Notes: a model not told the origin generated them from the letters alone. A stretch of 64,000 nucleotides of DNA from Gammaproteobacteria bacterium (GCA_003247835.1 QJYB01000047.1:1-64000); one strand, 5' to 3'. Shown: positions 8,777 to 16,650, numbered from the stretch's first letter. Numbers and translations: made by a program.

Positions 8777-9544
8777 ATGGCTGCCATGGTGTTCGCCTGG
8801 CCCGGGGCCATCGCCATCGGTCTGTCCCTCGGAATGCTCGGCTCCGGCGGCTCGATCCTCACGGTGCCGGTGCTCGTCTACCTGCTCGGCCAGCCCGAAA
8901 AGCTCGCCATCGCCAGCTCGCTCGCCATCGTCGGCCTCATAGCCGCCGTCGGCAGCGTGCCTTTCATGCGGGCCGGTCTGGTGAAATGGCGAGCGGTGGT
9001 AATTTTCGGCGCGCCGGGAATGGCTGGTACCTATCTGGGGGCCTGGCTTGCGATGTTCGTCTCCGGCGCGGTGCAGCTCACGCTCTTCGCCGCCGTGATG
9101 CTCGCGGCCTCGGTGCTCATGATCCGACCGCTGCGCTATGACGGGCCGGGCGAACCACGAGCCATGTGGAAAATCACACTGGCCGGTCTTGCCGTAGGCG
9201 TGATCGCCGGCCTGGTCGGCGTGGGCGGTGGATTTCTGGTGGTACCGGCACTGGTGCTCGGCGGTGGTCTGTCCATGCGTCAGGGTGTGGCCACGAGCCT
9301 CGTGATCATCGCGCTGCAGTCGTTCAGTGGCTTCTACAAGTACCTGGACGTGCTTGCTGCTGAGCATATCGAGCTCGACTTCCACATCATCGCGATCGTC
9401 AGCCTGCTCGGCATTGCCGGCACCTTCGCTGGAAATGCGGTTGGCGGCCGGCTCGACCAGCGCAGCCTCAAGAAGACGTTCGGTGCGTTCCTCATCGTCA
9501 TGGGGACTTTCATTCTCATCCGCTCCGTACCGGCGCTTCTGTAA
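8777..9544 (+). CDS. TauE/SafE-family sulfite or sulfur-compound exporter
   Basis: A 255-residue integral membrane protein with about eight hydrophobic segments and the duplicated glycine signatures of the TauE/SafE family (LGMLGSGGSILTVPVLVYLLG and GLVGVGGGFLVVPALVLGGG). An AGGAG ribosome-binding site precedes the ATG. Sitting between persulfide dioxygenase and SQR, it most likely removes the sulfite made by the dioxygenase. The transported anion is inferred from context. Confidence 0.88.
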   Translation: MAAMVFAWPGAIAIGLSLGMLGSGGSILTVPVLVYLLGQPEKLAIASSLAIVGLIAAVGSVPFMRAGLVKWRAVVIFGAPGMAGTYLGAWLAMFVSGAVQLTLFAAVMLAASVLMIRPLRYDGPGEPRAMWKITLAGLAVGVIAGLVGVGGGFLVVPALVLGGGLSMRQGVATSLVIIALQSFSGFYKYLDVLAAEHIELDFHIIAIVSLLGIAGTFAGNAVGGRLDQRSLKKTFGAFLIVMGTFILIRSVPALL

Positions 9545-9576
9545 GCCGGATGGGCCAAGCAGCAGGAACAGGCAAC

Positions 9577-11274
9577 ATGGACATCAAGCAACTCTCGCCT
9601 TTTCTCTCCGTGTCTCCCCAGATCAGCCCGGCGGACGTCGGCATTCTGGCGAGTCAGGGATACCGGACCATCATCTGCAACCGCCCGGACGGCGAAGCAG
9701 ATGATCAGCCCAGCACCGCGGAGATCGGTGCGGCCGCCGAGCGGCACGGGCTGACCTTCCATGCCCAGCCGGTACGAGCCGGGCAGGTCACGGACGACGA
9801 TGTCGCGCAGTTTGCAGTACTGCTGCGCGATGCAGAGGGACCTGTGCTCGCGTTCTGCCGGACGGGCACCCGATCCATCTCCATGTGGGCGCTGTCCGAG
9901 GCGCACCACCTGTCGACGGACGCCATTCTCACCACCGCAGCAGGCCATGGTTACGATCTCGCCAGTCTGCGGGAACGCCTCGACGGCGCTCACCGGGAAG
10001 TGCCTGAACGCCGTAGCATGCCCGTCCACGATGTCGTCATCGTCGGCGGCGGCGCGGGTGGTCTTGCCACGGCATCCAGTCTGCTCAAGCGCAGACCCGG
10101 GCTCGACATCCTGGTCCTCGAGCCCCGCGACCGGCACTACTACCAGCCAGGCTGGACGCTGGTGGGTGGTGGGGTGTTCGACCGCGGCCTCACTGAACGC
10201 ACCATGGCCAGCGTCATACCCGAAGGCGTGAAGTGGCAGAAGTCCGCCGTGGCCGGCTTCGAGCCGGAGCACAATGCGGTGGTGCTGGAAGACGGCGAAC
10301 GGGTCGGCTACCGGACGCTCGTCGTCGCTCCGGGCATACAGCTCAACTGGCATGCGGTGGAGGGTCTGACGGAAACCCTGGGCCGGAACGGCGTGACTTC
10401 CAACTACAAGTTCGATCTCGCCCCCTACACCTGGGAGCTGGTGCAGAACCTGAAAGGCGGTCGTGCCGTGTTCACCCAGCCGCCCATGCCCATCAAGTGT
10501 GCCGGCGCGCCGCAGAAGGCGATGTATCTTTCCTGCGATTACTGGCAGAAACGGCAACGGCTGGCGGACATCGACGTCAGCTTCTACAACGCCGGCGGGG
10601 TGCTGTTCGGCGTGCCGGAGTACGTGCCGGCGCTGGAAAAGTACGTGTCCGACTACGGCGCACAGATGTACTTCCAGCACAATCTGGTGGCTGTCGACGG
10701 CGACGCCCACAGGGCCTGGTTCCAGTGCGGTGATGATCGTGTGGCGGTGGACTTCGACATGATTCACGTCTGCCCGCCGCAGAGCGCGCCCGACTTCGTC
10801 CGGCACTCGCCCCTCGCCGATACCGCAGGGTGGATCGATGTCTCGCCGGAGACGCTGATGCATCCGAAGTACGGCAACGTCTTCGGCCTGGGAGACGCCT
10901 GCGCGGCACCGAATGCCAAGACCGCCGCTGCAGTGCGCAAGCAGGCGCCGGTGGTGGCCGAGAACGTGCTCGCGGTGCTGGCCGGCAATGACCCCCGAGC
11001 CATCTACGACGGCTACGGCTCCTGCCCGCTCACCGTGGAGCGTGGAAAGATCGTACTGGCGGAGTTCGGCTACGGGGGAAAGCTGCTGCCTTCCCTGCCG
11101 ACGTGGCTTCTCGAAGGCAGGAAACCGACACGGGCAGCCTGGTTCATGAAGGTGAAGCTGCTGCCCTGGATCTACTTCGATCTCATGCTGAAAGGCCGTG
11201 AGTGGCTTGCCGGACCGGAGCTGCTGCCACACGAGCCGACGCCGCACGAGGCGCAACCGGCACAGTCGAGCTGA
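9577..11274 (+). CDS. sqr: DUF442 phosphatase/rhodanese-like domain fused to type II sulfide:quinone oxidoreductase
   Basis: From the ATG at 9577, behind AGGA, the product is 565 residues. Residues 1 to about 115 are a DUF442 (Blh-type tyrosine phosphatase-like) domain with the active-site loop FCRTGTRS. From about residue 148 an SQR follows: FAD motif VIVGGGAGGLATASSLLKR, the type II signature HYYQPGWTLVGGG, and two redox cysteines in IKCAGAPQKAMYLS and GDACAAPNAKTAAA that correspond to Cys201/Cys379 of human SQOR. SQR oxidises sulfide at the membrane, reduces quinone and releases persulfide for the dioxygenase encoded upstream. The fused domain may handle the sulfane sulfur. Start 9550 is possible but has no ribosome-binding site. 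Confidence 0.9.
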   Translation: MDIKQLSPFLSVSPQISPADVGILASQGYRTIICNRPDGEADDQPSTAEIGAAAERHGLTFHAQPVRAGQVTDDDVAQFAVLLRDAEGPVLAFCRTGTRSISMWALSEAHHLSTDAILTTAAGHGYDLASLRERLDGAHREVPERRSMPVHDVVIVGGGAGGLATASSLLKRRPGLDILVLEPRDRHYYQPGWTLVGGGVFDRGLTERTMASVIPEGVKWQKSAVAGFEPEHNAVVLEDGERVGYRTLVVAPGIQLNWHAVEGLTETLGRNGVTSNYKFDLAPYTWELVQNLKGGRAVFTQPPMPIKCAGAPQKAMYLSCDYWQKRQRLADIDVSFYNAGGVLFGVPEYVPALEKYVSDYGAQMYFQHNLVAVDGDAHRAWFQCGDDRVAVDFDMIHVCPPQSAPDFVRHSPLADTAGWIDVSPETLMHPKYGNVFGLGDACAAPNAKTAAAVRKQAPVVAENVLAVLAGNDPRAIYDGYGSCPLTVERGKIVLAEFGYGGKLLPSLPTWLLEGRKPTRAAWFMKVKLLPWIYFDLMLKGREWLAGPELLPHEPTPHEAQPAQSS

Positions 11275-11290
11275 GCCGTGAACCGTTCAG

Positions 11291-11340
11291 CCGGGATCCG
11301 CGACCCCCTTCTCCTCCTCTCCCAGGGTCGCGGGTCCCGG
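11291..11340 (+). terminator. 16-bp hairpin after sqr
   Basis: CCGGGATCCGCGACCC pairs with GGGTCGCGGGTCCCGG with a single G-T wobble across an 18-nt pyrimidine-rich loop, followed by CGCTTTTC. It starts 16 bp after the sqr stop and very likely ends the sulfide operon. Confidence 0.65.
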
Positions 11341-11399
11341 CGCTTTTCAGGAGTTGTCGGCTTCCCGACGATTCCCAAGCATGCCTCGCCGGAAGGCGG

Positions 11400-11567
11400 T
11401 TCGGCCTGATCGTGCACCACACCGACGGCGACCGGGAGTGGGCGTACGATCGCACCTCGCACGTGGGCAAACTCGACCAGGGGCTCGACGATGCGTCTAC
11501 GTACGGCTGGGTTCTGGTCGACATGAAGAAGGATTGGCGCACAATCTATTCTTCAGGCAGCAGGTAG
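11400..11567 (+). pseudogene. Remnant: C-terminus of a HAD-family hydrolase
   Basis: This frame encodes FGLIVHHTDGDREWAYDR, then SHVGKLDQGLDDAS and GWVLVDMKKDWRTIY, followed by a stop. The wording matches the C-terminal 55 residues or so of periplasmic HAD-type phosphatases (typically LIVHHTDAEREWAYDR...GRLDKAL...VVDMKxDW). The start, catalytic DxDxT motif and most of the protein are missing; upstream lies only the sqr terminator. It is a deletion remnant. Confidence 0.7.
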
Positions 11568-11572
11568 CCGAC

Positions 11573-12310
11573 ATGCTGAACGTCATCGAAGGCCTGAGCC
11601 CGGATGTAGCCGCGTTCTCGGCGACCGGTGTCGTCAGCGCGGAAGATTATGCGGCACGTTTCGTCCCCACCGTCGAACGGATCGTCGAAGCAGGCCACAA
11701 ACCACGCGTGCTCTATGTGCTCGGACCGGAACTGGAACGGTTTGAGCTGGGTGCCATGTTCTCTGATGCGAAGCTCGGTTTCAGTCATCTCACCGACTTC
11801 GAGCGGATTGCGGTGGTGACGGATCGTGACTGGATCGAGGATGCCGTCCGTGCCTTCGGCGTTCTGATGCCATGTCCGGTCCGGGTATTCGATTTGAACG
11901 AGCTCGATGAGGCGAAGACCTGGATCGAGGAACGTCAGGTCGACCTCGTGGAGGTGTCCGTCGAGCACAAGGGTGACGTTGCGCACCTGCACGCAAGGCT
12001 CACGGGGACCATCGATCAGGATGCGGAAAAGAGCCTGATCAAGCTCGCCCGGGAAGGCATCGGCGATGCATCGGAGCTCCGCGTACTGATCGAAGCGGAG
12101 GACTTCCATGGCTGGAGCGAGCTGCGAGCACTCTGGCAGCACGTCCGCTTCGTCGCCGGGGAGCGCGCCCGCCTGAAAAAAGTGGCCATCGTCGGCGACG
12201 CCCGCTGGCAGCGCCGGGCGATTGCCTCCGCCCGTCATGTCCTGGGCGTGGACGCCCGGTTCTTCGAACCGGACCAGCTGACCGACGCAGAAACCTGGAT
12301 CGACGCATAG
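11573..12310 (+). CDS. Protein with two tandem SpoIIAA-like (STAS fold) domains
   Basis: The ATG at 11573, after AGGT, gives 245 residues; the longer ORF from 11354 runs through the HAD remnant. Residues 1 to about 122 and about 123-245 are two divergent copies of one fold. Each has an LRV/RVLYVL strand, a polar helix, an R/KVAVV strand and a closing FF/RVFDL...DEAxTWI segment. This is the SpoIIAA-like (DUF3478) domain usually found singly. Such proteins may bind lipids or partner proteins, but the role is unknown. It is convergent with the sigma-fusion gene, with 18 bp between them. Confidence 0.8.
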   Translation: MLNVIEGLSPDVAAFSATGVVSAEDYAARFVPTVERIVEAGHKPRVLYVLGPELERFELGAMFSDAKLGFSHLTDFERIAVVTDRDWIEDAVRAFGVLMPCPVRVFDLNELDEAKTWIEERQVDLVEVSVEHKGDVAHLHARLTGTIDQDAEKSLIKLAREGIGDASELRVLIEAEDFHGWSELRALWQHVRFVAGERARLKKVAIVGDARWQRRAIASARHVLGVDARFFEPDQLTDAETWIDA

Positions 12311-12328
12311 AGCCAGGAGCGTTTCGCT

Positions 12329-14365
12329 TCAGCCCAGCAGCTGCTCCAACTCGTCCAGCAGCTGCTCCCGGCCCGTCCACTCTCCAGCACGCCCGCTGAA
12401 CGCCTCGGTGACGAAGAACGGCTGGCAGAAGTACCTGAGCAGCCTGGCCGCCCGGGACTGCTGCCCATCAGGCACATCGAGCAGGGAAAACTCCGGATCG
12501 CTTTCCAGGCAGGTGTGCAGCTGCTGACGTGCCGTTCGGGCAAGCTCCGCGTGACGCTCGCCCAGCACACCGTCGCCCAGTGTGCTGAGTGACCGCTCCG
12601 GATCCAGCGCAGGAAAGAGGTATCTCTGCGCGCGCCGGCGATCCAGGTTGATCTGCCCGGTATAGGGTGGACGCAGCTCGGCCCAGATATTGTCCCGCTC
12701 CGGAAATCCCGTGACGACAATAGTGGTGATGGCACCGCGCTCCGAAGGAGCAGCCAGCCGCATCAGGTTCGCCTCCACGTCTGCGTCGAAGCCCTCAGTG
12801 GAGAGCACCACCGCGAGCACGTCGCGTTCGTCATCGCGCAGCGCTTCGGCGAGATCCAGACCTCTGTCGAATGCAGCCCTCCGATCTGCCGCCGTTTCGT
12901 TGAAGCTGGCAAGGCCGCAGCGGACGATGTCGGTGAGACCGAACTCGGCCATCTCGGCCTGCCAGTCGGCGAGGTCGAACGGCGGCTGGGCAAAGCCGGT
13001 CCAGATCGCCTCGCCGCGCGGCGCCGCCGAAAACCGTCTGCACAGCTCGCCGAGCAGCACCACCATGCCGACCCCGGCCTTGAACGGAAACCGGACGATG
13101 CCGCCACGTTTCAGTGGCGCAAAGAGATCGAGCGCTCTGATACCGGAGTGTATGCGGTCGTCCTCCACCTGGACCGCGCCTCGCGAAGCGGGAAACGGGC
13201 GGTCTGCCGTCCCGGATTGCTCGAGCATCGCGACGATCGCCTCGTGACCGTTGGCTCGCGCCCAGTCCGCCGCCGTTCTGCCGCCCTGCGCGGCATCGGT
13301 GAGCGGGGTCAGCGGCTGCACGTAGCGGGCACCTGAATCCCGAAGCGCCGGATCGGCCCCGTGGGCGAGCAGCAGCTGCGCAAGCTGCTCGCGCCCGCGC
13401 ATGGCAGCCAGATGCAGCGGGAAATTTCCCGCCGCCGACGGCCGGTTGGGATCCGCGCCACGCGTAAGCAGGCAGCGGACATGATCCAGGCGGTTGAAGA
13501 GCGTTGCAGCCCAGAGGGGCGACTCCGCCGTTTCGCAACCGCACTGCCCGTTCACGTCGGCCCCGGCGTCGAGCAGCAGCTCGAGCATGGCGAGGTCATC
13601 GAGCTCCACCGCCGTAATCAGCGCGGTGGCCCGATTCGCGAACGGCAGCACCCCTTCGAACACCAGCGCCGGATCCCACTCGGCCCTCGCATCCACCAGG
13701 GCGGGCGTGTCGTCCAGCATGCGCCTTACCGTATCGCGGTCTCCGGCACGCAGCGCAATGAAGAAACTCACCACCCGGTCCAGCGCTCCAGTACGGGAGG
13801 GTCGCAGTCGGTCCATGGTCTCTTTCATCAGTCTGTCTCCATCCGTTCGCAATCGGGCTCTTGCCGAGCGCAGGCGTTTTTTCACCGTGGACAGTGGTAT
13901 CTCCAGGAAGGCCGCCAGCTCTTCCCCGGACGCCTCGGCGAAGTAGTGAAGCGCAACGACCTGCCGCTCCACCGGAGGCAGACCTTCCACCGCGAAGCGA
14001 AGCCGGTCGCCGACGCTGCGCGCCTCCGCGGCCCCGTCCGGTCCCGGATCGTTGGATGCCGGCTCCGGCAGGTCGTGAAGCGGCTCGACTGAAGGCGTCC
14101 TGCGGCGTGTCTGCCGATCGCAATGCTTGACGGCAATCCGTTTCAACCAGGCGCCGAACGCCGCGGGTTCCCTGAGTTGCGCGAGATGCTGATAAGCGTC
14201 GAGAAAGGTCTCCTGGGCGGCGTCCCTGGCTGCTTCCGCGTCACCGAGCCAGCCGTAGGCCGTACCCGCCACCAGATCCTGGTAACGGACGACGAGCTCA
14301 GCGAAGGCGTCGCGATCGCCCTGCTGGGCACGCATCACCACCGTGCGTTCGTCACCGTCCTTCAC
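12329..14365 (-). CDS. ECF sigma factor fused to ankyrin repeats and a degenerate F1-ATPase beta-like domain
   Basis: A 678-residue protein in three parts. Residues 1 to about 180 are an ECF sigma factor: region 2 (FAELVVRYQDLVAGTAYGWL) and region 4 (LPPVERQVVALHYFAEASGEEL...STVKKRLRSARARL). Residues about 195-385 contain ankyrin-like repeats (ELLLDAGADVN, NFPLHLAAMRGREQLAQLLL). Residues about 400-678 resemble the F1-ATPase beta subunit: SGIRALDLFAPLKRGG recalls ETGIKVxDLLxPYxRGG, RAQRYLFPALDPERS recalls RGIYPAVDPLxS, and LRYFCQPFFVTEAFSG recalls RFLSQPFFVAExFTG. The P-loop is ruined (KAGVGMVV instead of GAGVGKTV), so ATP hydrolysis is unlikely. No anti-sigma gene is adjacent. I know of no described family with this architecture. 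Confidence 0.88.
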   Translation of the reverse strand: MKDGDERTVVMRAQQGDRDAFAELVVRYQDLVAGTAYGWLGDAEAARDAAQETFLDAYQHLAQLREPAAFGAWLKRIAVKHCDRQTRRRTPSVEPLHDLPEPASNDPGPDGAAEARSVGDRLRFAVEGLPPVERQVVALHYFAEASGEELAAFLEIPLSTVKKRLRSARARLRTDGDRLMKETMDRLRPSRTGALDRVVSFFIALRAGDRDTVRRMLDDTPALVDARAEWDPALVFEGVLPFANRATALITAVELDDLAMLELLLDAGADVNGQCGCETAESPLWAATLFNRLDHVRCLLTRGADPNRPSAAGNFPLHLAAMRGREQLAQLLLAHGADPALRDSGARYVQPLTPLTDAAQGGRTAADWARANGHEAIVAMLEQSGTADRPFPASRGAVQVEDDRIHSGIRALDLFAPLKRGGIVRFPFKAGVGMVVLLGELCRRFSAAPRGEAIWTGFAQPPFDLADWQAEMAEFGLTDIVRCGLASFNETAADRRAAFDRGLDLAEALRDDERDVLAVVLSTEGFDADVEANLMRLAAPSERGAITTIVVTGFPERDNIWAELRPPYTGQINLDRRRAQRYLFPALDPERSLSTLGDGVLGERHAELARTARQQLHTCLESDPEFSLLDVPDGQQSRAARLLRYFCQPFFVTEAFSGRAGEWTGREQLLDELEQLLG

Positions 14366-14511
14366 GGCATCTCCTCATGCCTCTCACAACCATTAAAGAC
14401 CCATTCACTGCGGGGTTGGATACCCCGATCCGAAGCTTTTTTCACCCCCCGGTACCGCGGGCACCACCTGATCCGGACCATCGACGCCTGGGGAACACTA
14501 AAAATATGTAT

Positions 14512-14535
14512 AACTGTTTAAATGTTCATACAGTT
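14512..14535. promoter_or_regulatory. Inverted repeat upstream of parA (candidate operator)
   Basis: AACTGT and ACAGTT are perfect inverted arms 12 bp apart in an AT-rich region just before a TATACT -10-like hexamer at 14541-14546. It is a candidate binding site for the ribbon-helix-helix protein encoded with ParA. Confidence 0.45.
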
Positions 14536-14543
14536 TCGACTAT

Positions 14544-14558
14544 ACTGCGACTCGCAGT
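14544..14558. promoter_or_regulatory. 15-bp palindrome upstream of parA
   Basis: ACTGCGA-C-TCGCAGT is a perfect 7-bp palindrome with a single central base, overlapping the likely -10 region of the parA promoter. A protein bound here would block transcription, consistent with autoregulation. Confidence 0.5.
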
Positions 14559-14608
14559 AACCGAACCATCCGTCTTAGGACGGACAAAGAAAACGAACAA
14601 GGAAGAAG

Positions 14609-15262
14609 ATGAGCACAATCACTCTGGCTACCACCAAGGGCGGCGCCGGTAAGACCACCGTCGCGCAGATGATCATCGGCGCGATTCACCAGCGCGGTTA
14701 CACGATCGGTGTGATCGACACGGACGCGAACACCACCCTCTCCCGCTGGCTGACGAAGAGCGCCATGGCAATCGAGTCCAAGGTGGTTCTGGACGAGTCA
14801 CAGGTCGTGGACGAGATCCAGAAATTGGGTCGCAAGTACGACTGCGTCATCGTCGACACCCCTGCCGGCTACTCGCAGTCCACGGTGTTCGCCATGGGCT
14901 CATCCGATCTGGTGCTCATCCCGCTGCAGCTCTCCCACGCGGACGTGGTGGAAGCCGAGAAAACCTATCGCATCGCCCGCAGCACAGGGCAGATGACGGG
15001 GAACAAAATCGACACGCGACTCGTATTCACCAACTACGTCCCCAAGACCAAGATCGCGAAAAAGGTTCGCCGGGCGGTGAGCGATCTCGACCTGCCGGTG
15101 ATGAAAACGCGTCTGCATCATCTGGTGGCCTACAAGGACCTCACCTTCAGCGGCAGGGTTCCGAAGAAAGGCACCGCCGGCGCTCAGGGTCAGCTGCTCG
15201 TCCAGGAGATCTTCGACATGGGCCATCTGCCCTTCATGCAGGAGTACAAGCGCGCTTCATGA
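14609..15262 (+). CDS. ParA-family ATPase (orphan)
   Basis: A 217-residue MinD/ParA ATPase with the deviant Walker A KGGAGKTT at about residues 10-17, the switch aspartate segment VIDTDANTT and VIVDTPAGYS. It has no N-terminal DNA-binding domain, so it is the short type Ib form seen in small plasmid partition systems and in chromosomal cargo-positioning systems. Its stop overlaps the start of a ribbon-helix-helix gene in an ATGA. No replication or mobility gene is nearby. The PHA genes begin about 1.5 kb downstream, after one flavin enzyme gene, so a cargo other than DNA is possible. Confidence 0.85.
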   Translation: MSTITLATTKGGAGKTTVAQMIIGAIHQRGYTIGVIDTDANTTLSRWLTKSAMAIESKVVLDESQVVDEIQKLGRKYDCVIVDTPAGYSQSTVFAMGSSDLVLIPLQLSHADVVEAEKTYRIARSTGQMTGNKIDTRLVFTNYVPKTKIAKKVRRAVSDLDLPVMKTRLHHLVAYKDLTFSGRVPKKGTAGAQGQLLVQEIFDMGHLPFMQEYKRAS

Positions 15263-15489
15263 GTCGCGCCAGGACCACTGCACGCCCCAAGGCTCCCCGG
15301 AAGTCTGAGGAGCCGCTGTCCCAGGTTACGCTGAAGATGCGCGAGTCGCTGCACCGGGAGCTGACGCGCAAGGCATTCAACTCGGGCATGACGATCCGCG
15401 GCTACATCATGCGCGCCCTGCAGCAGACCGGGCTCGGAGTCACCGAATCGGATCTGGTGGATCGGCGACGGCGTCACAGCCGTCGCTGA
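15259..15489 (+). CDS. Small ribbon-helix-helix partner of ParA
   Basis: A 76-residue basic protein overlapping parA by four bases. A positively charged flexible N-terminus (SRARTTARPKAPRKSEEP) is followed by a strand and two helices (LSQVTLKMRESLHRELTRKAFNSGMTIRGYIMRAL), the ParG/Arc-type ribbon-helix-helix layout. In ParG-like proteins the tail stimulates the partner ATPase and the fold binds operators. By analogy it should regulate the promoter with palindromes at 14512-14558 and act as ParA's adaptor. Confidence 0.75.
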   Translation: MSRARTTARPKAPRKSEEPLSQVTLKMRESLHRELTRKAFNSGMTIRGYIMRALQQTGLGVTESDLVDRRRRHSRR

Positions 15490-15498
15490 CCTCGCTGC

Positions 15499-15528
15499 TT
15501 GACACCCCCCGCTCCCCTTCCATTTACT
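15499..15528 (+). promoter_or_regulatory. Candidate sigma-70 promoter of the LLM oxidoreductase gene
   Basis: TTGACA at 15499-15504 and TTTACT at 15523-15528 are 18 bp apart, ending 41 bp before the ATG at 15570. The -35 box is perfect, the -10 box fair. Confidence 0.5.
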
Positions 15529-15569
15529 TGCTGAGGCAACTGTTCAGGGGTCTGAAGGGGGATCACATC

Positions 15570-16613
15570 ATGAAAACGGCCATCGCCATCGGTTCCGCGT
15601 ACTCCAGCGGCACCGACTGGGACAATCTGGTGGACTACACCATCGCCGCCGACCGCATGGGCGTGGACCAGGCCTGGTCGGCGGAAGCCTGGGGCATGGA
15701 CGCCATCGTGCCCCTGGCCTACCTGGCCGCGAAGACCGAAAAGATCCAGCTCGGCACCGGGATTCTGCAGATCAGCTCCCGGGTGCCTTCCATGATCGCC
15801 ATGACCGCTCAGAGCATGGACACGGTCTCCAAGGGCCGCTTCATACTCGGCCTCGGCGTCAGCGGTCCACAGGTGGTGGAAGGGTTGCACGGTGCTTCTT
15901 TCGCCAAGCCGCTCGGCCGGCTGAGAGAATGTCTGGAAATCATCAAGCTGGGGCTCGCCGGCGAAAAGCTGCAGTACCAGGGCGAGCACTACGTGCTGCC
16001 GCGTCCAGGCGGTGAAGGCAAACCCATCCGGCTGGCGCAGCCGCCCCGGCCCAACCTGCCCATCTATCTGGCAACCCTGGGACCCAAATCCCTGCAGATG
16101 ACCGGCGAGCTTGCCGACGGCTGGCTCGGCACCTGCTTCCTGCCCGAGCACGCCGACGTGTTCCTCGACGACCTGCGCAAAGGCGCCGAGAAGGCCGGCC
16201 GGAGCCTTTCAGACATCGACATCGAGGCCGGCGGATATTTCGAGGTGAGCGACGACGTGGAGCGGCTCATCGCCCAGCTCAAGCCGGGACTCGCCTTCAC
16301 CCTGGGCGCCATGGGCTCGGCGAAGACCAACTTCTACAACGATGCCTATTGCCGGGCCGGATTCGAGGACGACGCCAAGGCCGTGCAGAGCCTGTGGATC
16401 TCCGGCAAGCGCGACGAGGCCGTGGCCCGGGTCCCGGACGAGCTGGTGCTCATGGCCAACCTGATCGGCACCAAGGACATGGTTCGCGACCGGATCAAGG
16501 CGTTCCGGGACGCCGGCGTGAACACGCTGCGCCTCGGCACCGGCGGGCAGACCTGGCCCGAGCGAACCGCCGCACTGGAAGCGGCCATGGATTTCATCGG
16601 CCAGGCGGCCTGA
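15570..16613 (+). CDS. LLM-class flavin-dependent oxidoreductase
   Basis: I use the ATG at 15570, behind a GGGGG ribosome-binding site, giving 347 residues instead of the track's 361. The protein is a luciferase-like TIM barrel: an N-terminal strand MKTAIAIGSAYSSG, a LGTGILQISSRVPSM segment, then GRFILGLGVSGPQV and LPIYLATLGPKSLQM. These match the F420- or FMN-dependent LLM family. The substrate is unknown. It precedes the PHA genes on the same strand with a 103-bp gap. Confidence 0.87.
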   Translation: MKTAIAIGSAYSSGTDWDNLVDYTIAADRMGVDQAWSAEAWGMDAIVPLAYLAAKTEKIQLGTGILQISSRVPSMIAMTAQSMDTVSKGRFILGLGVSGPQVVEGLHGASFAKPLGRLRECLEIIKLGLAGEKLQYQGEHYVLPRPGGEGKPIRLAQPPRPNLPIYLATLGPKSLQMTGELADGWLGTCFLPEHADVFLDDLRKGAEKAGRSLSDIDIEAGGYFEVSDDVERLIAQLKPGLAFTLGAMGSAKTNFYNDAYCRAGFEDDAKAVQSLWISGKRDEAVARVPDELVLMANLIGTKDMVRDRIKAFRDAGVNTLRLGTGGQTWPERTAALEAAMDFIGQAA

Positions 16614-16650
16614 ACGCCGCTGATACGCTCCATCCAGCGCCGGATTCCGC

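Larger units (their letters stand above)
14366..14608. other. Divergent control region between the sigma-fusion gene and parA
   Basis: This 243-bp gap holds a short GC-rich hairpin near the sigma gene (CGGGGT-TGGAT-ACCCCG at 14411-14427). An AT-rich stretch from about 14500 then carries the palindromes and the TCCGTC-TTAG-GACGGA hairpin of the parA leader (14569-14584), and the AGGAAGAAG ribosome-binding site of parA. Confidence 0.5.

Noticed and set aside
14609-15489. Integrated plasmid or phage indicated by ParA
   Set aside because: No replication, integrase, relaxase or toxin-antitoxin gene and no attachment-site repeats are visible nearby.
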